From Ptychodera flava (taxonomy: Eukaryota; Hemichordata; Enteropneusta; Ptychoderidae): a DNA stretch of 64,000 bases. Numbering within the stretch: the stretch's first letter is position 1; the number at the start of each line of letters is the position of its first letter. The notes beneath the pieces are model-generated. The model saw only the letters and a list, made by a program, of their open reading frames with translations, ran no database searches and was not told the origin of the DNA. The position numbers and the translations under genes were made by a program. The stretch lies in the NCBI RefSeq assembly GCF_041260155.1, contig NC_091931.1:31523041-31587040 (forward strand). Reading direction: 5' to 3'. Positions 14,273 to 28,310 of the stretch are shown here, piece after piece.

Positions 14273-15493
14273 GGAATACAAAAAATAAATTTCAAAAACG
14301 TGTTTTATTACCTGACTGAATGGCAACGGACAGTTGTACGTTTCCATTACAGTGATACGCTTGGGCAAGGCAAAGAGAAATAATGATGTTAAAGTGGCTG
14401 GTCATTTGTCAGCTTTTTTATCTAAAAGCAAACTAGCCAACATGATAGAAAATTCAAAGGAAAACAATGGGCTGACACTATGTAAACACTCAATGCCAAC
14501 AACAACTAATGCGAGGGCGAGGGATTGAAAACTGCTCCTTTAAATGCCCTATGCTTAGACACAAGAGTAGATTTCCCTTCCACGTTCAGAGCTGGTTTTT
14601 TTCGAGTCCATGGTCTTACCAATTTACACCGCTACTACACCAAATGGATTCAATTCCACTGTCAGTGTCACATTCACTTATACAGAGGAGACAGACAGTC
14701 AAAAAAACTTTCCAAACGGACGAGGATCCATTTTCTTCGAATACATTTGACAAAGTGAATATCCGATAAATGATCAAGCACTGGTTGATGGCTGGATTTG
14801 ATTATCAGTACAAATGATATGACATGATTTCTGCTTTTGTAATTTTGATATACGCAATTGATACTATAAAAGAGAAACAAAAGTTGCGCCTAATGGTGTG
14901 ACATCCTGAGTTATGTGTTTCTTTGTATAATTGCAAGAAAGGACACAATGTCAGACTTGGAAAGTTTCGCGGAACACAAAGTTGGCACTTTTCTGAGTTG
15001 GCACCAAGGATGGAATTTTAGCTTTTGTAGCGTGCTTGTTAAAAATCGAAATTGTCTGATTCATGCTGTGTAGAACAAACACAACTGTATTACTCTCTTA
15101 TTTTTGTTTATCCCGGAATTCAATCTTATTTTGTTTCCCTGATTATCAGATAATCAGCTGACAGTGACAATAGAAAAATGGTGATGATTGTGCAAAAAGT
15201 TGGGAAAGTTGACGTCACCATTGTCGACCGCCGGCGAAGACAAAAGAAGTGACGATCGGATGACACAATTTGCATACTCTGAACAAAACAGAGGACCAAC
15301 GTACACAGAGAAAGTTTGTTTTCAGGAATTCCAGGCACTTGTAGCTTTCATTTGATTGGTTGGTTTTCTATTTTAGGCGTTGCACAACTCGTTTGAATGA
15401 CATTAATTAACTCCTCTTTTGGACTTGACCCTCGGATTGGAGTTCGCCTAGCCAGAAGGCGGAGTACCTGTACGTTGGAGGCCTCATTCTGAC
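14273..15493. other. Upstream flank of the forkhead gene
   Basis: No other gene is recognised. Short frames below 90 codons are unconvincing. The segment probably contains regulatory sequence of the forkhead gene, but I cannot define elements. Confidence 0.4.
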
Positions 15494-15500
15494 TATATAT
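15494..15500 (+). promoter_or_regulatory. TATA box of the forkhead gene
   Basis: TATATAT lies 67-73 bases upstream of the forkhead ATG in an otherwise less AT-rich stretch. That would give a start site near 15525 and a short leader of about 40 bases. Confidence 0.5.
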
Positions 15501-15566
15501 TTCACCGTGTTTTGCAACTCTCAACCAGTCACCTTATACTGATCCCGTAGGATATCTCACAAGTTG

Positions 15567-16496
15567 ATGAAAATGTACAGCTATTATGGGACATCGAATG
15601 CCGTGTACCCGGGATACACGTACATGCAGACCGCTTATTATCACCCGTACCGGCACTGCGGTATCCCCCAGCAATCACTTCCGAAGTGTCTGGCCACCGA
15701 TACGGAGATGAACGGCCCCCGACCAGCCTACAGTTACGTCGCACTGATCATCATGGCGATCAGGTCCCATCCAGGTGAGAGAGCAACGCTCAAGTCGATC
15801 TACAACTTCATAACTACCTACTTTCCTTACTACCGGCACAAGGAGCCCGGCTGGAAGAACTCGATCCGCCACAACCTGTCTCTTAACTGCTGCTTTAAGA
15901 AGATAGAACGGAGCGTGCATGACCAATCGCACGGCCACTTCTGGGGACTTAGCGAGGACTGGGAGCAGATGTTCGCGGAAGGAAACTATCGGCGTCGTCG
16001 CAGGGGATACAGGAGGCCCGGCAGCGGAAGTCGCACTCCATCACCGCAAACTGTAGACGACAACTATGGTCAGTCAAATGGAGAATTGTTTAACCATTCG
16101 CCGGCAACTTCACTGTCATCTGCAGAAGAAAATTCTACGACGCCACCAGTGTCGAGGACTCCAAAAGCAACTCGGGATCTGGAACCACCGGTTTTATCGC
16201 CACCACCACAAAGATCGAGCTTCAGTGACTTCAGCATCGATACACTTCTGAACTCCTCGCAAAAGCCAGACTTGAAGTCCTTACCCCAGACGCCATCCGT
16301 GGACAAAGGCGATTTCAAAAGAGCAAGGGGTGATACCGTCTCTGCAATCGGCAAAAAGAGAAAGCTTGCCTATTCTCCATCAAAGGATCATGATGTAAGG
16401 CCATCGTCATTTATTAACAACGTGCAAAGTGACCTACCCGTTCCAAACATACCCTATGATCTGCCATTGAATGTCTGTACGTCTTTCAAACGTTAG
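15567..16496 (+). CDS. Divergent forkhead-box transcription factor
   Basis: A single-exon gene of about 309 residues from ATG 15567 (a second in-frame ATG is two codons on). It binds DNA in the nucleus through a winged-helix domain at about residues 51-150: PAYSYVALIIMAI, then FPYY.., the recognition helix GWKNSIRHNLSLN (about 95-107), and a basic RRRRRGYRR tail. Two positions are unusual: the normal NDCF is NCCF, and the usual PGKG of wing 1 is QSHG followed by FW. The C-terminal part is Ser/Pro-rich with a short FSDFSIDTLL motif (about 219-228), like the conserved C-terminal FSIDxIL-type motifs of several Fox classes, and a basic GKKRKL stretch. GWKNS and the RRxRGYRR tail recall FoxF and FoxL1; GWKNSIRHNLSLN also occurs in FoxAB. 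The subclass is unresolved, so no symbol is given. Flanked by a TATA box and a poly(A) signal. Confidence 0.93.
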   Translation: MKMYSYYGTSNAVYPGYTYMQTAYYHPYRHCGIPQQSLPKCLATDTEMNGPRPAYSYVALIIMAIRSHPGERATLKSIYNFITTYFPYYRHKEPGWKNSIRHNLSLNCCFKKIERSVHDQSHGHFWGLSEDWEQMFAEGNYRRRRRGYRRPGSGSRTPSPQTVDDNYGQSNGELFNHSPATSLSSAEENSTTPPVSRTPKATRDLEPPVLSPPPQRSSFSDFSIDTLLNSSQKPDLKSLPQTPSVDKGDFKRARGDTVSAIGKKRKLAYSPSKDHDVRPSSFINNVQSDLPVPNIPYDLPLNVCTSFKR

Positions 16497-16962
16497 CAGC
16501 TGGATTGTCTGACGAATAAGAATACACCGTGAAAACAACTTAGGTTGCAATTGTATTCGTGGAACTCGTAAACTTACATGTTTGTCGATGACAATGATAA
16601 ATTTCTTTCCTGTCCAGTGATTTTCCATTTCGTGTTATTTTACAAGAGTTCCGACATTTTCAGAAACTGAAACTATCATATTGTATGACAACTCTATGCA
16701 TGGAGAAAAAGGCAACAGTATTGAGGGCGCTGTCCACTACAGCAACAACACGTCTACAAAGTGAGATACGGACTACTAATAATTCACTCTAAGTTTACAA
16801 ACATTACATTTACATTACAGTTCTAAGTTTACATACATTTACACGTGCCATTTGCGATTCGCATTTTAATATAATAACTTATTTAAGTTTTTGGTTGTTT
16901 TCTTCTAATAGTAACAATAATTATGTAAGAGTGATATGATTAACACGTTTTTGTAAATATGC

Positions 16963-16968
16963 AATAAA
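16963..16968 (+). terminator. Poly(A) signal of the forkhead gene
   Basis: AATAAA occurs about 465 bases after the stop codon in AT-rich sequence, the first canonical signal on this strand after the gene. Confidence 0.55.
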
Positions 16969-16974
16969 ATTGTG

Positions 16975-19896
16975 CAATCAAAAGAAGTTATCTGACTATC
17001 TGTTTATTTTTGGATGAACCAGCTTGAAATGTTAGGCCACTCGATCTACGTTATGACATGAAAGTGACAAAGGCGGAATAAAGACAGTTCTATCCAATCT
17101 TCTATCCACCAATGATCGCTAGTAGTGTTGGAGATCTGACTTCGTTACACTACATCACGGCGAAGAGCCGGCCTGTTCGAAGCAAATGCCAAATTACGTC
17201 AGCAGTGATGGTGAATGAGTTAAAGTGCCGATCATTACTGGCGTAGAATCATGTGCTCATCAAGATATATCTCTGCTTCACCGACTTTCTTAAAATATAT
17301 ATATCAACGCTGGCACCAATGGCCTCAAACATGAAAGACGAAAACCGTATTGGGGTGTCGCTTTATCTAGGTGTTTACAAGTTACAGTCAACATAATTCA
17401 TTAGTAACTTTACGGCTGTTTTGAGTCCGAGTCCATGAAATAAGTTACTATGGCAATTCAGAAGAGAATCCCATTAATTGCGACGAGAATCACGGCGAAT
17501 ACAACAGCCTCGCCGACTAACTTGAAAATTCTTTTTTTTCTCCTGACTTAGAAAGGTGTCTGTACGGGTAATGCACATCCAGGGACTCGTAGCCGGAATG
17601 TTGCCATGGCACTCTATTTCGATTGAAAAATCACTTTAATGTAACTATCTTTCCCTAGATGTAAGGTCTAAAGGATACTCAGCAACTCCTTCCTTGCAGA
17701 GGTATCAGTTTCGTACATGTTCTTCCGGTGATTTCAAAATCACTTGTCAGGGCCGTAGCCTGACCAAATCGATTGCTAAAGGGGGAAGCTAGGATATGCG
17801 TAATTTACATAAATTTACGTATTGACAGCGTGGAAAATTCAAGGGAGGGAGGGTCACCTGCTCCCCTCTGTACCCGCACGCTGAGCATTAAATTACACCT
17901 GAACTACATGAAGGTATCTAAAAGAAATGCAGCCTTCCTCTCAGGTATTTCGTCTGAGGGCGCTCTCTGAAGAATGTGACGGCTCGACATCACGCTGAAA
18001 GTTTAATAAGAAAAGGTAAATCTGATGTCCATCATTTATACATTAAATAATGAAGTATAATGAAAAGAAGGGCGAAGATATCCGACGCATATCTTCCAGA
18101 TATATTGTGTGATCATCAAAGCGTCAGTTCTTGGCTGAAGTAAAACTGATTACACGAAAGGTGCAACAGAGGTAGTGGAGTGAATAAGCTCAAAACAAAT
18201 ATGAATGGCCGATTTAATAAATAGTAATCGGTAGTAACTTGTAACGCTGTTTGGAAAGTTCTTACAAATAGCCATCTCATCAACTAAAGATGATGTGACA
18301 CAGATATCAAGCGACAGTCTATAGCAGTCCGGAATGAAAGTGGCATCACATTGCAGCGAGTTATTTCTGCTTCGCTTGATGCAGCAGTGACTGCATCGGT
18401 AATACTGACTTGCCCCCGAATATTTTTTCTTCCTACATTACGTTTTATAATTAAGCGTCAACTCCTCTTAAACATTTATACATTCTCAATTTGCAATCGT
18501 TTTGTGGCACGTTGAAACTTTTTCTGTGAGAATGACAACGTCTGTTTAAAGATCATAAACTTTCACAGCTGCTCTGAGCCAGACCACAGAGTAACAAAGA
18601 CAGAGTCGCAACGCTTGCATGCCTTTTGTTCCATGGTCGTCTCGGTAGACTATTGGCTTTTCATATTAAAATGAGCACCAAAGGTGTTAAACTTTTTGGA
18701 GGTTTTGTTTGTGGTTGATAATTACACGAGATTATGCGAAAAATACGACGAGATGGCATCGTACTGCCAGTCACGTAGCAACCATAGTTACTTTGTGAGC
18801 TCTCAGGCCAGAAACACTGCTTCACGCCAATCAAAACATAACACGCCAGCAGTTTCATAAACATGTCCTTCCTTGACGCACGTGTAAAAGAGGGTATGAC
18901 TGACCGTAAACCATTGAGTAAAACCAGACAGTATCGATAAAAGACTTTCAAAGTTGGTTCAAACACACTCATTATATATTCATAAAAATATGAGAGGAAT
19001 TTTTAAAACGGTAAAACTCATTTTTCCTGAAGCTCAAACACTCCCGTTTTCGCCAGCACGTCAATTCTGCTCAGCACCACACGACAACAACAACACAAAC
19101 TTTGCCGAACATACTTTCGCTTAACAATTGGCGAAAATCCGAAAATTACCGAAGGATTCATGGTCGGCACTCTTCGGAAAAGAGAGGCGAGAGCAACCTG
19201 AGGCGAGGCGAACATGGATGGGTTACGTAACCGCTTCACGCCTTAAACAATACCCGTTGCCACTCTATTTATGTTTCTCTATGGCCAGACACAATGGAAT
19301 TTAGGGAGTTGGGGTTGAAGAATTATGCTTCAAAATCTCGAGTATGGACATAATCCTATACTTGTAGAATTGAATTAGTCGCTGTCCTATCTGATGAATG
19401 AATGGATGTATTTATAAACGCATGTTGCGCCACAGACAGATAGGCAGGAATTCAAGGTAGTTGGGTCGAGAGGTAGGTGTGACTAAAGAAAGCTTTGGAT
19501 GCAAAATAACGCTCAACATTTATATAATTTCCTCGCCATATCTGTCCAGCTGTCTTTTACTGACTCCTGATTGGAGAGCGTCTTAATAGGTCGTCGAATT
19601 CTGTTTACACTCATAGTGTATTTATGAATTTTAATTAATAATTATCAATATATTCAGAATCATACAAATTGACAAAAGCCCCAGAGCGCTAGGCATAAAA
19701 AAGATATTAACAAACATAACGCTCCAATGACAATATTTCGCTGACAAATTAGAGCTGAAAACTGTACCCAAGTTGATGCTTTGATAGCAACCACAATTGA
19801 CGTCTACTCGACCTCGGTTACTATGGTAACAATACGACTAAAAGTTGAAGGATCCGAACACGTGAATGTTCTCCGAGCTGCGCTAAACGTCCGAAG
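16975..19896. other. Intergenic stretch, no gene recognised
   Basis: Minus-strand frames of 103 and 73 codons (18661-18972 and 19018-19239) have no family motif. No repeats with clear ends were found. Confidence 0.45.
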
Positions 19897-19904
19897 TATA
19901 AAAG
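19897..19904 (+). promoter_or_regulatory. Candidate TATA box of the sodium-channel gene
   Basis: TATAAAAG stands about 343 bases upstream of the channel ATG at 20247, in GC-richer surroundings. Position and motif only; a leader of about 310 bases would follow. Confidence 0.4.
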
Positions 19905-20246
19905 CCAGTAGCACGCGCTGGGATGCATTATTGATCGTTATTTGACATTGAATATATTGTAAGCAGTATACTGTGCTGAACAACGTCATCGATTGCTTAC
20001 TGCGTCGGTTTTAGATCCTAAATCATTTTCACAGCTGAGGAATTAACAACGTTTTTACTATCACTAAATATTTACATCGTCGGCAATTATGAGAAAATGC
20101 TCGGAGGAATATTGGCAAGTAGTACGGAGTGCGTGATACAGACAGATAAACCTGTTACATCCCGAGACTCATTTTCTGACGTTTGCTTTGAAGATCTCGT
20201 CACACATACTTGCACTCGAGGGGACGTGATGAAGTAAGTTTCCAAA

Positions 20247-23200
20247 ATGGCGTCGACGACGAGAAAGCCGGAGCGAACAAACCTCGGCGACGTGAGGCAA
20301 AGATTCGTGCAGAGGTCACGAGAGTACCTCTCTCGGACGTCGTTGCACGGAGCGAGCTACATCATAGATAACAACATACATCCTTTCCGGAGGTGAGCGA
20401 ATCATCCTGCGTGTAGAGTATTTGATGTAAGCCATGTGTTGATAATCCATGTGCATGCGCGTCATTAATGTATGAACGAAACAAACGTGTAGATGGAGAG
20501 ACTAATCACCAGTCCGACTGACGACCGGGAACATAGGTCTAGATAGGCAATCAATCTCAGAGATAGAGACATGAAAAGTAATAGCCAGCAGTGAGGCAGC
20601 ACGAGGGTTTATTTGAAATTTGTAGAAACAAACGAATGGAAAATAGTCAAATATACTACGTATAGACAACTGTCGTGTATGGTGACCGAGTATTGTATTT
20701 TATTGATATGCTTTGAACGAAAACAGATTTCATATGTACATTTTTAAACACCTATTTCATTCGAAGTCGACTGGCCGTTTTTTTTCGGTATCACCTGCAT
20801 AGTTAGACAAACTAGAGTCGGTTGAATACGGATATTGCATAGTTAGACAAACTAGAGTCGGTTGAATACGGATATTGATAAAACAAACATAGTAATGCCC
20901 ATTTTAGCTCGTTCATAATCGTTTCCATATCTGATTGCTACATGTAGATTTTCTAAAAATGTGTTTAAACTGATAACTGTCGTAGTCAAACGTTTCTAAA
21001 GCGTTGAATTTAGGGGAACATCCCGCTATAGAACTGATGAAATGGAGCTCGTCATTAAAAGTGGGACAATTGTGTGATTATCAAAGACGACGGCATCACG
21101 CTACGAGTGACTGTCCCTTAATGGTCATTACTATGATGTCATTTTTATCATTTTCCTCTGAAAATCATAACAATGTACTCGGTACTTTGTTATTATTAAG
21201 AAGGTTACATAAATCAAGTAGACATGAGTTGACCACACCAAGAGTTATGTAAATTGATTCCCAAGGAATAGCATTGCATGAGATCAGTTTGTTTGATAAT
21301 AATATCCATTTTATTATTGAGCATCATTCATAGTGATATAAGAGGACAAAAGCGACACATAGCGCACCATTAATGTCCACATCAACCCGAAGAAGTGTAC
21401 GTACAGGTCTACATGTGTGAAAATTGATCTTGTGTTTCAACCCTTCCGTAGATGCCTTTGGTTTCTCTTGGTTACTGGTCTCTCATTGTCACTCTTGGTG
21501 ACGCTACACACAGAAGTTCGACGGTATCTAGAGTACCCGGTGAGCACCATCGTTAGGATGAACTACCTGCCGCGGCTTCTCTTTCCTGCCGTGACCGTGT
21601 GTAACTACAACCGCTATCGCAAATCCGTCATCGGAGGTACGCCGGAGGACGCTCTCATGCGGCACCTGTACTTCACAGGAGCATCTATCCGACAAACCCG
21701 GACGGGTTCGACTGGACGACGCTGGAGAACTCGACCTCGACGGTGAACAGGTCGCTATTTGAACTCGAAGCGGCGCATCCGAAAGAGAGCTTGATAGAAA
21801 GTTGCCGCTTCAAAGGCGACGGATTCGATTGGCCATGCGGACCGGAGAACTTTTCGACGACTTTCACGGAATTTGGAGTGTGCTATTCCTTCAATGACGA
21901 CCTCGATAACGCCATTACGACTAATCTGTTTGGTTCACACACAGGACTAAGAATTCGCCTGTTCACAAACGAAGACGAGTATACTCATGGACCTCAGACT
22001 GGCAGCGGCTTTAAGGTAATTATACTAGACTCAAATAAAATCGGTAACCTAGACATGAATGTAAAAATTTAAGAGTTAAACCCAAAATTTCTGCGAATAC
22101 GTATTTTATTTTATTTAAGATCCAATAAACGACTCGGACTATACTATACATACATCGTAACCCAGCAGTCGTGTCAGATTGGAAATAACATCGCACTGAA
22201 AATGGCAAAACCCAAACGTATAGTTCTTGGCATGGACACTTTTCTAGGATTTATGTTCCAGGTAATATCTATGCTTGTACACGAGACACGATTCGTAACT
22301 GAGTCTGACGACGCCTCTAGCCTTTGATTAGGCACAAGTCGGAAAGGAAAACACGATCTCGCTCAGAACAACCATACCAACCTTTCTGCCATTCCCAATA
22401 ACCAGGATGGCCTCAGAAAAAGTGATCGCAACTCCAAATTACAACGAACAATTCAATGAGAAGACAGTCTTGAGATGACGCATCCTGTAAACTTGTAAAC
22501 CTTCTTAAAGTAATGAAGGGATCACCACTGAAGACCACTAAAAGTACCCACGTAACCGTTGTATAAGGGGCCGTCGATTATTTAGACAAGCTAATCACAC
22601 TGAGAGAGGGTTGCCGCTTTCGAATATTTGACAAAATCGATTATAGACAGAAGCCTGGATCAACACTTCTTCATTCTCTTTTCACTTCGATGTACAAAAT
22701 ATTTTGTATCATGGTTACAATAAATATGTAAAAAGCGGCAGACAGAGACCACAAATTTTGCAAGTACACTTTTGAAAAGTTATCAGTTACTTTTTCTTAC
22801 TTCCACTTTCTTCAAAATTTTGCAGTCAAGCGTTGAAAGTTTGATTCTCAATACGTGCCTTCAGTATTGCACGGCCTCTCTGAATATCAACAGATCAACA
22901 AATTACGCTGTGAAAGGCATACAGAAATCCATCTACGTTTACTAGGGTAAATAGACTGCAACTTTATAATATTTATGACGTCTTGTTCCCGGGTCTTGTT
23001 TCGCCATTCTTGCTGTCACTGCTAGCTTTATACCTGTACACAGAGCTCATCCCAACAAACTTGTAAATATTGATGGCGAGGCTGAGAATAATAGAGATGA
23101 ATCAGCGCACGGTTATTAAAACCGTTGTACACACATTCGTAGTCGATTTTTATCAGTTACCGTTTTAATAGACATAGTGTGTTCTCAGAATTGCGGCTAG

Positions 23201-25348
23201 TATCTCATTGGGTCTCTTAAACACGTGACTTGGGACTGATAGTACATCTTCGGATAAGGTTTTGGTTTATAAATTGAATTTATGTCCTTTCGAGAAAAAG
23301 GTAAATGATTGATTTTAGAAGTTTGGAAAACGACATCAGTCTCTGAACTTGTCATAATGAGAAAGGTCATCAAACTTAGTTTGATCATAGACCCTAGAGT
23401 CTAGAGTTTGATTTACATTTTATCAGTTGTTATTTCTACGGTATTTATAACTGAAATTACCATTTTAATAGAGAGAAAATTAAAGACAAATTTGTCGCAC
23501 TGTTAACGTTGATATATTTGAATTTTAACAGAAGTCGGAATGTCATAATGGCTTTTATAAGTATCTTTAATTATGATTTATATAATTGCTGAACACGTAC
23601 ATGAATTATGCAATACATATTTATAAATTGTAAACTCTCCTCCATCCACAAAGGAGAGTTATGTGTACGATGCACTTAACACTTTAATACAAGGAAAAGT
23701 TGAAAGAAGACAGCAACGTAGACAGAAAATGACATTCTCGTGTAAAAATCGGGTGTACAGCTTCTTATAGATACTATTTTTGACACGAAATGAATTTTGA
23801 AAACCCTCCTTTCAAAGATGTAAAATTTTGAAAATTTGAAAGGAAGTGCTTAAATCGGCGCAGTAATTACTGCGATTCGAAGCTTCCCGCAAGGTCTGTC
23901 TTGTGTCCCCCTTCTGCCTGTCTCTGATTCTCAGTCTGTCTCTCGATATCTCTTCCTATCTCTGTGTCTCTCTGTCTGTTTGTCTGTGTCTGTCTGTCAG
24001 TCTGTCTGTCTCTGTCTGTCTGTGTCTGTCTGTCTGTCTGTCTGTCTCCCTCCCCCTCTACCCCTTCTCTCATATGAAGAGAATGGCCGATGCTTGCGAC
24101 CATAATCCGATCTCTTGTTTCTTTCCCTCCCCCAGATTAACCTTCACTCACCGGGATCTCTTCCTCAGATGAAACAATTCGGTTTTTCTATCTCTACAGG
24201 GGTTGAAGCAATGATATCTACTAGGACAGAAAAGGTAAATGTAAAATATCTCTCCATGGGAAAAAAATATCCTCGCCTGGTGATGGAAAAAAATTGTCAG
24301 TCCATCTATTCCTACAAAGAATCTTTTGTTAACACATTTTCCGCGAAAATCTTTATTGGATGCTTTTCGAGAATGTTTTTGCTCTACATGCATTATCAGT
24401 ACGCAACATTCATTTACGCACCGTGTGAAAGACTCTTTTCTGTGAACAAACGTGAGTGAAGGCCTTGCGCACGAGAAACCATATTGTCCAACAAACAAAC
24501 AAACACGTCATGAATACTCTTCAACGCGCCCGGGTGCAATTTTAATCATGACATTCGATGAAAACTGGTAATTACCGGCATTTTCTGAAAATTCAGGCGA
24601 ACATATTTACAATACTTTTAACTGTGAGGTTTCTTGCTATTTGGATGAGAGACAATACTCTAGTCAAGGTTTTGAATATATTACAATAACATTTGAAAAC
24701 CTGCACTAGTATTTCTTTGCTTGAGTTAATTCCTTGCCATGGCAATATTCCTTTCAGTGGGAACACCTTCCACACCCCTATGTCACTAACTGCTCACATG
24801 GCCAGTTACGGTACAGTACGTTGACTTATTCATATTCTGCATGCTGTCTGGAGAAGATGACCGACTTTGTGTCAGAGAAATGCGGATGCAAAGAGATACA
24901 CATGCCAGGTATGAATTAAAAAGTTCGTCGAACAAGCTTATGACAGTGATCGTACAGGTGCCAATATCTTACTGCAATGGGCGAACAATACCGATTGGCG
25001 TCCACTTGAATGTTTTTGTCAGTTAGCTCCTAATTTTCCCGCTCTTACTGATGCAAGGTCGTCTCGCATTCGTCAGGCACTCATCGCTTATTATGGTCTG
25101 AACATACGTCATCACTTTAAAGTTATAGATGGCGCTCTGCATATCATCAAGTGACCAAGCATAAGATAACACGATTGGAACTAATTTGGGAGAATAGAAT
25201 CTTTTGATTGTTCAAATCTATCAAAAGTGTTAGGTGCGCTATAGCTGAAAGTTGCAAAATTACAAATTACAATCACTAGCATTATCGTCGTCGTCATCAT
25301 CATCATCATCACCACCACCACCATCATCATCATCATCATTATCATCAT

Positions 25349-25380
<32 letters not shown>

Positions 25381-25406
25381 GCAGCGTCATCATCAAACCA
25401 AGAAGA

Positions 25407-25452
<46 letters not shown>

Positions 25453-28227
25453 CCAAGAAGACAGTTTCAGTTTGGCAAGAAAATTTTACAAGTCAGATCG
25501 ACCTCTCGACTTAGTCGTGCTTCTTATACTGACGTCCCCGAACCATTTAATTGACTCATTTGCCACACAAATATTATCAGTTAAATCATGTTCCCTAAAA
25601 GTAGAATGCTCTTCTGGGACAGACATTCGCACTCTCATATTTTTACAGTACTCTTTCGGTCCTGCACCACTTCTGGGGGTTCATTTTGACGTTTATGGAG
25701 TGATTAAGTTTCAATAGGCTTATTTATATGAACATCAAAATTTTGGTTGTTTCGCAAGGAGTTAACGCATAGATGGCGGCCATTTTGAATTCGACAAGTG
25801 TCGGTGAATATTGGGTTATTTGTTTCTCTAGTACCAGATTTTGCACTGTGACCTCTGATTGTTTTTCTTGATTTCGAAAGGGAACGGGTTAAAGTTTCTT
25901 TTTTGGGAATGTTTGAGCAAAAGTTTCAATTTCGACGCGCGAACCACCGCAATCTAAAGTGACCTAATGTTCCTTGTATTGATATTCATTTCAGGACCAT
26001 ACCGAGAGTGCAACTTGCAGGAGTCTCTTACCTGTACGTCGCCTTTGATAGATAGTAAGTAGAGATATTCAAGTAAGTTCTATACATAAAAATCTCTGCC
26101 CCGGTCTCTGCCAATGATTTTTTTATGCGGGAATCGCAAGTTATTCGCCATTTATCTTTCTAATTCTTTAAGCATGCAATACACCTAACGTAACTTCAGC
26201 AGTCAACGGAAATTAATAACAGTATTTTATGCAACAGTTCAATTTATATAGATTTAAATAAGTACAGCACAAATAGAAATTTCGGCACCTGGTAATCTGA
26301 ACTTCTGAGCAAATTTACCCTAATAACGAACCCCGATTTTCAAGTTCATGCGAAGCATTGTTTCAAAAAAATTGGTGCCTTAGTGGCCGAAAAAATACAG
26401 TTTTTGGGAGAGATAAGATCTACTGGTAAATGTGGAGGCTATAAAAGACCATCAGAAGTTCGTCGTCAATGAGGTAATCATATTCTCAATATGTTTTCTT
26501 TTATTCCAGCGTTCGGTCATCAAAACACTGAATTCTGCAACGTTGCCTGTGAAGAAGTCAACTATATTCCACACATATCGTATGCCAACATTCCATCCAA
26601 GCCTCTCGTTGACGACCTTTGGGACAAAAAGAACATGTCACGAGATTTTTTAAGGTTTGTTCCGTTGGTGTTCTTACCGCCACTGTACAACTCTCACCCG
26701 CCATGTGAAAGACAGAGACAGCAGAATTGATAGTCCAATTATAAACATGGATCCTTTAGGGTCTGTGGTTTCAAAATTTTACGGTGCCATCTTCATAGCG
26801 CATAGCGTGGAAGGTATGCGTAGATATTAATGTTTCAACTTTACTTTTTCTTTTAAGACCCTTTTTTCCCGGGCGACGGTTCGACGTCACACTGTAAAAC
26901 CGGATACAATTACACTCAAAAAGACAAAAAGACAAAAACAATACTTTGCAGGATAGAGAGAAGTGTTCTCTGTGTTCGGTATAGATGATCAAATATGTAC
27001 ACAAAAAGAACATGATATCAATGCGAACACAAATATGTGCTCGTAAAAGAATAAAGAAAATTTAAGCTCGTTGATAATGGTTTACGACGAATTAAACGTA
27101 ATTTCAAACAATCGGAAATGGAATTTCTGTGTAAGGACAGGCAACGTTTTCTCATCAATATCTAATTACGTTTGCTCAGTTGAGATGAATCAACTACAGG
27201 AGGCAGTTCTCCGCAATTCATTTGTTCAGAGACATCTCGTTTTTAATTCGATCGTGTTTGATTCCCATTCTTTCAGGGATAATTACGCTGACGTGTCTGT
27301 GTTCCTGGAAGATCTGAACTGTAAGCAGATAACATTCGTTCCCGCCATAACGCTGAACTCTATTTGGAGTGAGTACAAGACTCGACAGCTTGGCAATTAC
27401 TTTTGCAGTGTAACTCTTTGAGATCTGTAATTTTTCCCACCAAAATTTTAGTGCAACATTTTACCAATTTTTAGGAATTTTTTTGAAATTTTTTGGGGAT
27501 AATTTTGACCAAATGGATAACATTTCATTTGCTGCGTTTCTTTGTAAAAAATTTGGCAAAATTCTGCAAAGTGACTTGGTGTATGCTATAAAGGTGACAA
27601 AATTGATTTAGGCGCTCAAAGGGTTAATGGCAGCGATGGAACGTACCCTGGGAATTCCATAAATCATCGACGACACAAACAACTTACAGGTTTTAATATT
27701 TAAATGCCGACAATGTACACTGCTTTCAACTAAGTAGCTGACATTTTTCAGCCGGGGGTTAGTAAGTTAATAAAAAAAAAGAAAGTAAAAATTTATTCGA
27801 GAATCAGCTACGGGTGACGAGAGAAAACCACCACAGTTTATGTAAAACGATTGGAACTAATTTGGGATGATTGGATTTTCATGTTTTGCAAATTTCTCAA
27901 AAATGTTAGGTGAAATATAGCTTAATGTTGCAATATTACACATTACTCGTAAAAACAAGTGTATAATGTAAAAAGAAAAAAGCAGATGAGATTACATTTG
28001 TATATTAAATCGACATTATTTTTTACTTCACCATCCAATTATCCCAAATTAGTTCTAATCGTGTTATATATAGCATAAAGAGGCGCGACGATGAAGACGA
28101 CGACGACGACAGCAACAACAACAAAAACAACAACAACAACAACAACAACAACACTATTATTAAATGATCAAATGAAGAATAAATCACAATTGGATATATA
28201 TTACAAATCCATTCCATTAATCCAACA

Positions 28228-28310
<83 letters not shown>

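Noticed and set aside
22120-22210. Candidate acceptor TTATTTAAG after channel exon 2
   Set aside because: In phase it reads into TAA after two codons.
22856-22945. Candidate channel exon after TTTTGCAG
   Set aside because: The acceptor looks good, but the translation has no DEG/ENaC motif and stops at once. The exon at 24136 fits both phase and motif (QFGFSISTG).
23867-24103. Minus-strand Arg/Gln/Thr-rich frame
   Set aside because: Reverse of the CTGT tract in the channel intron.
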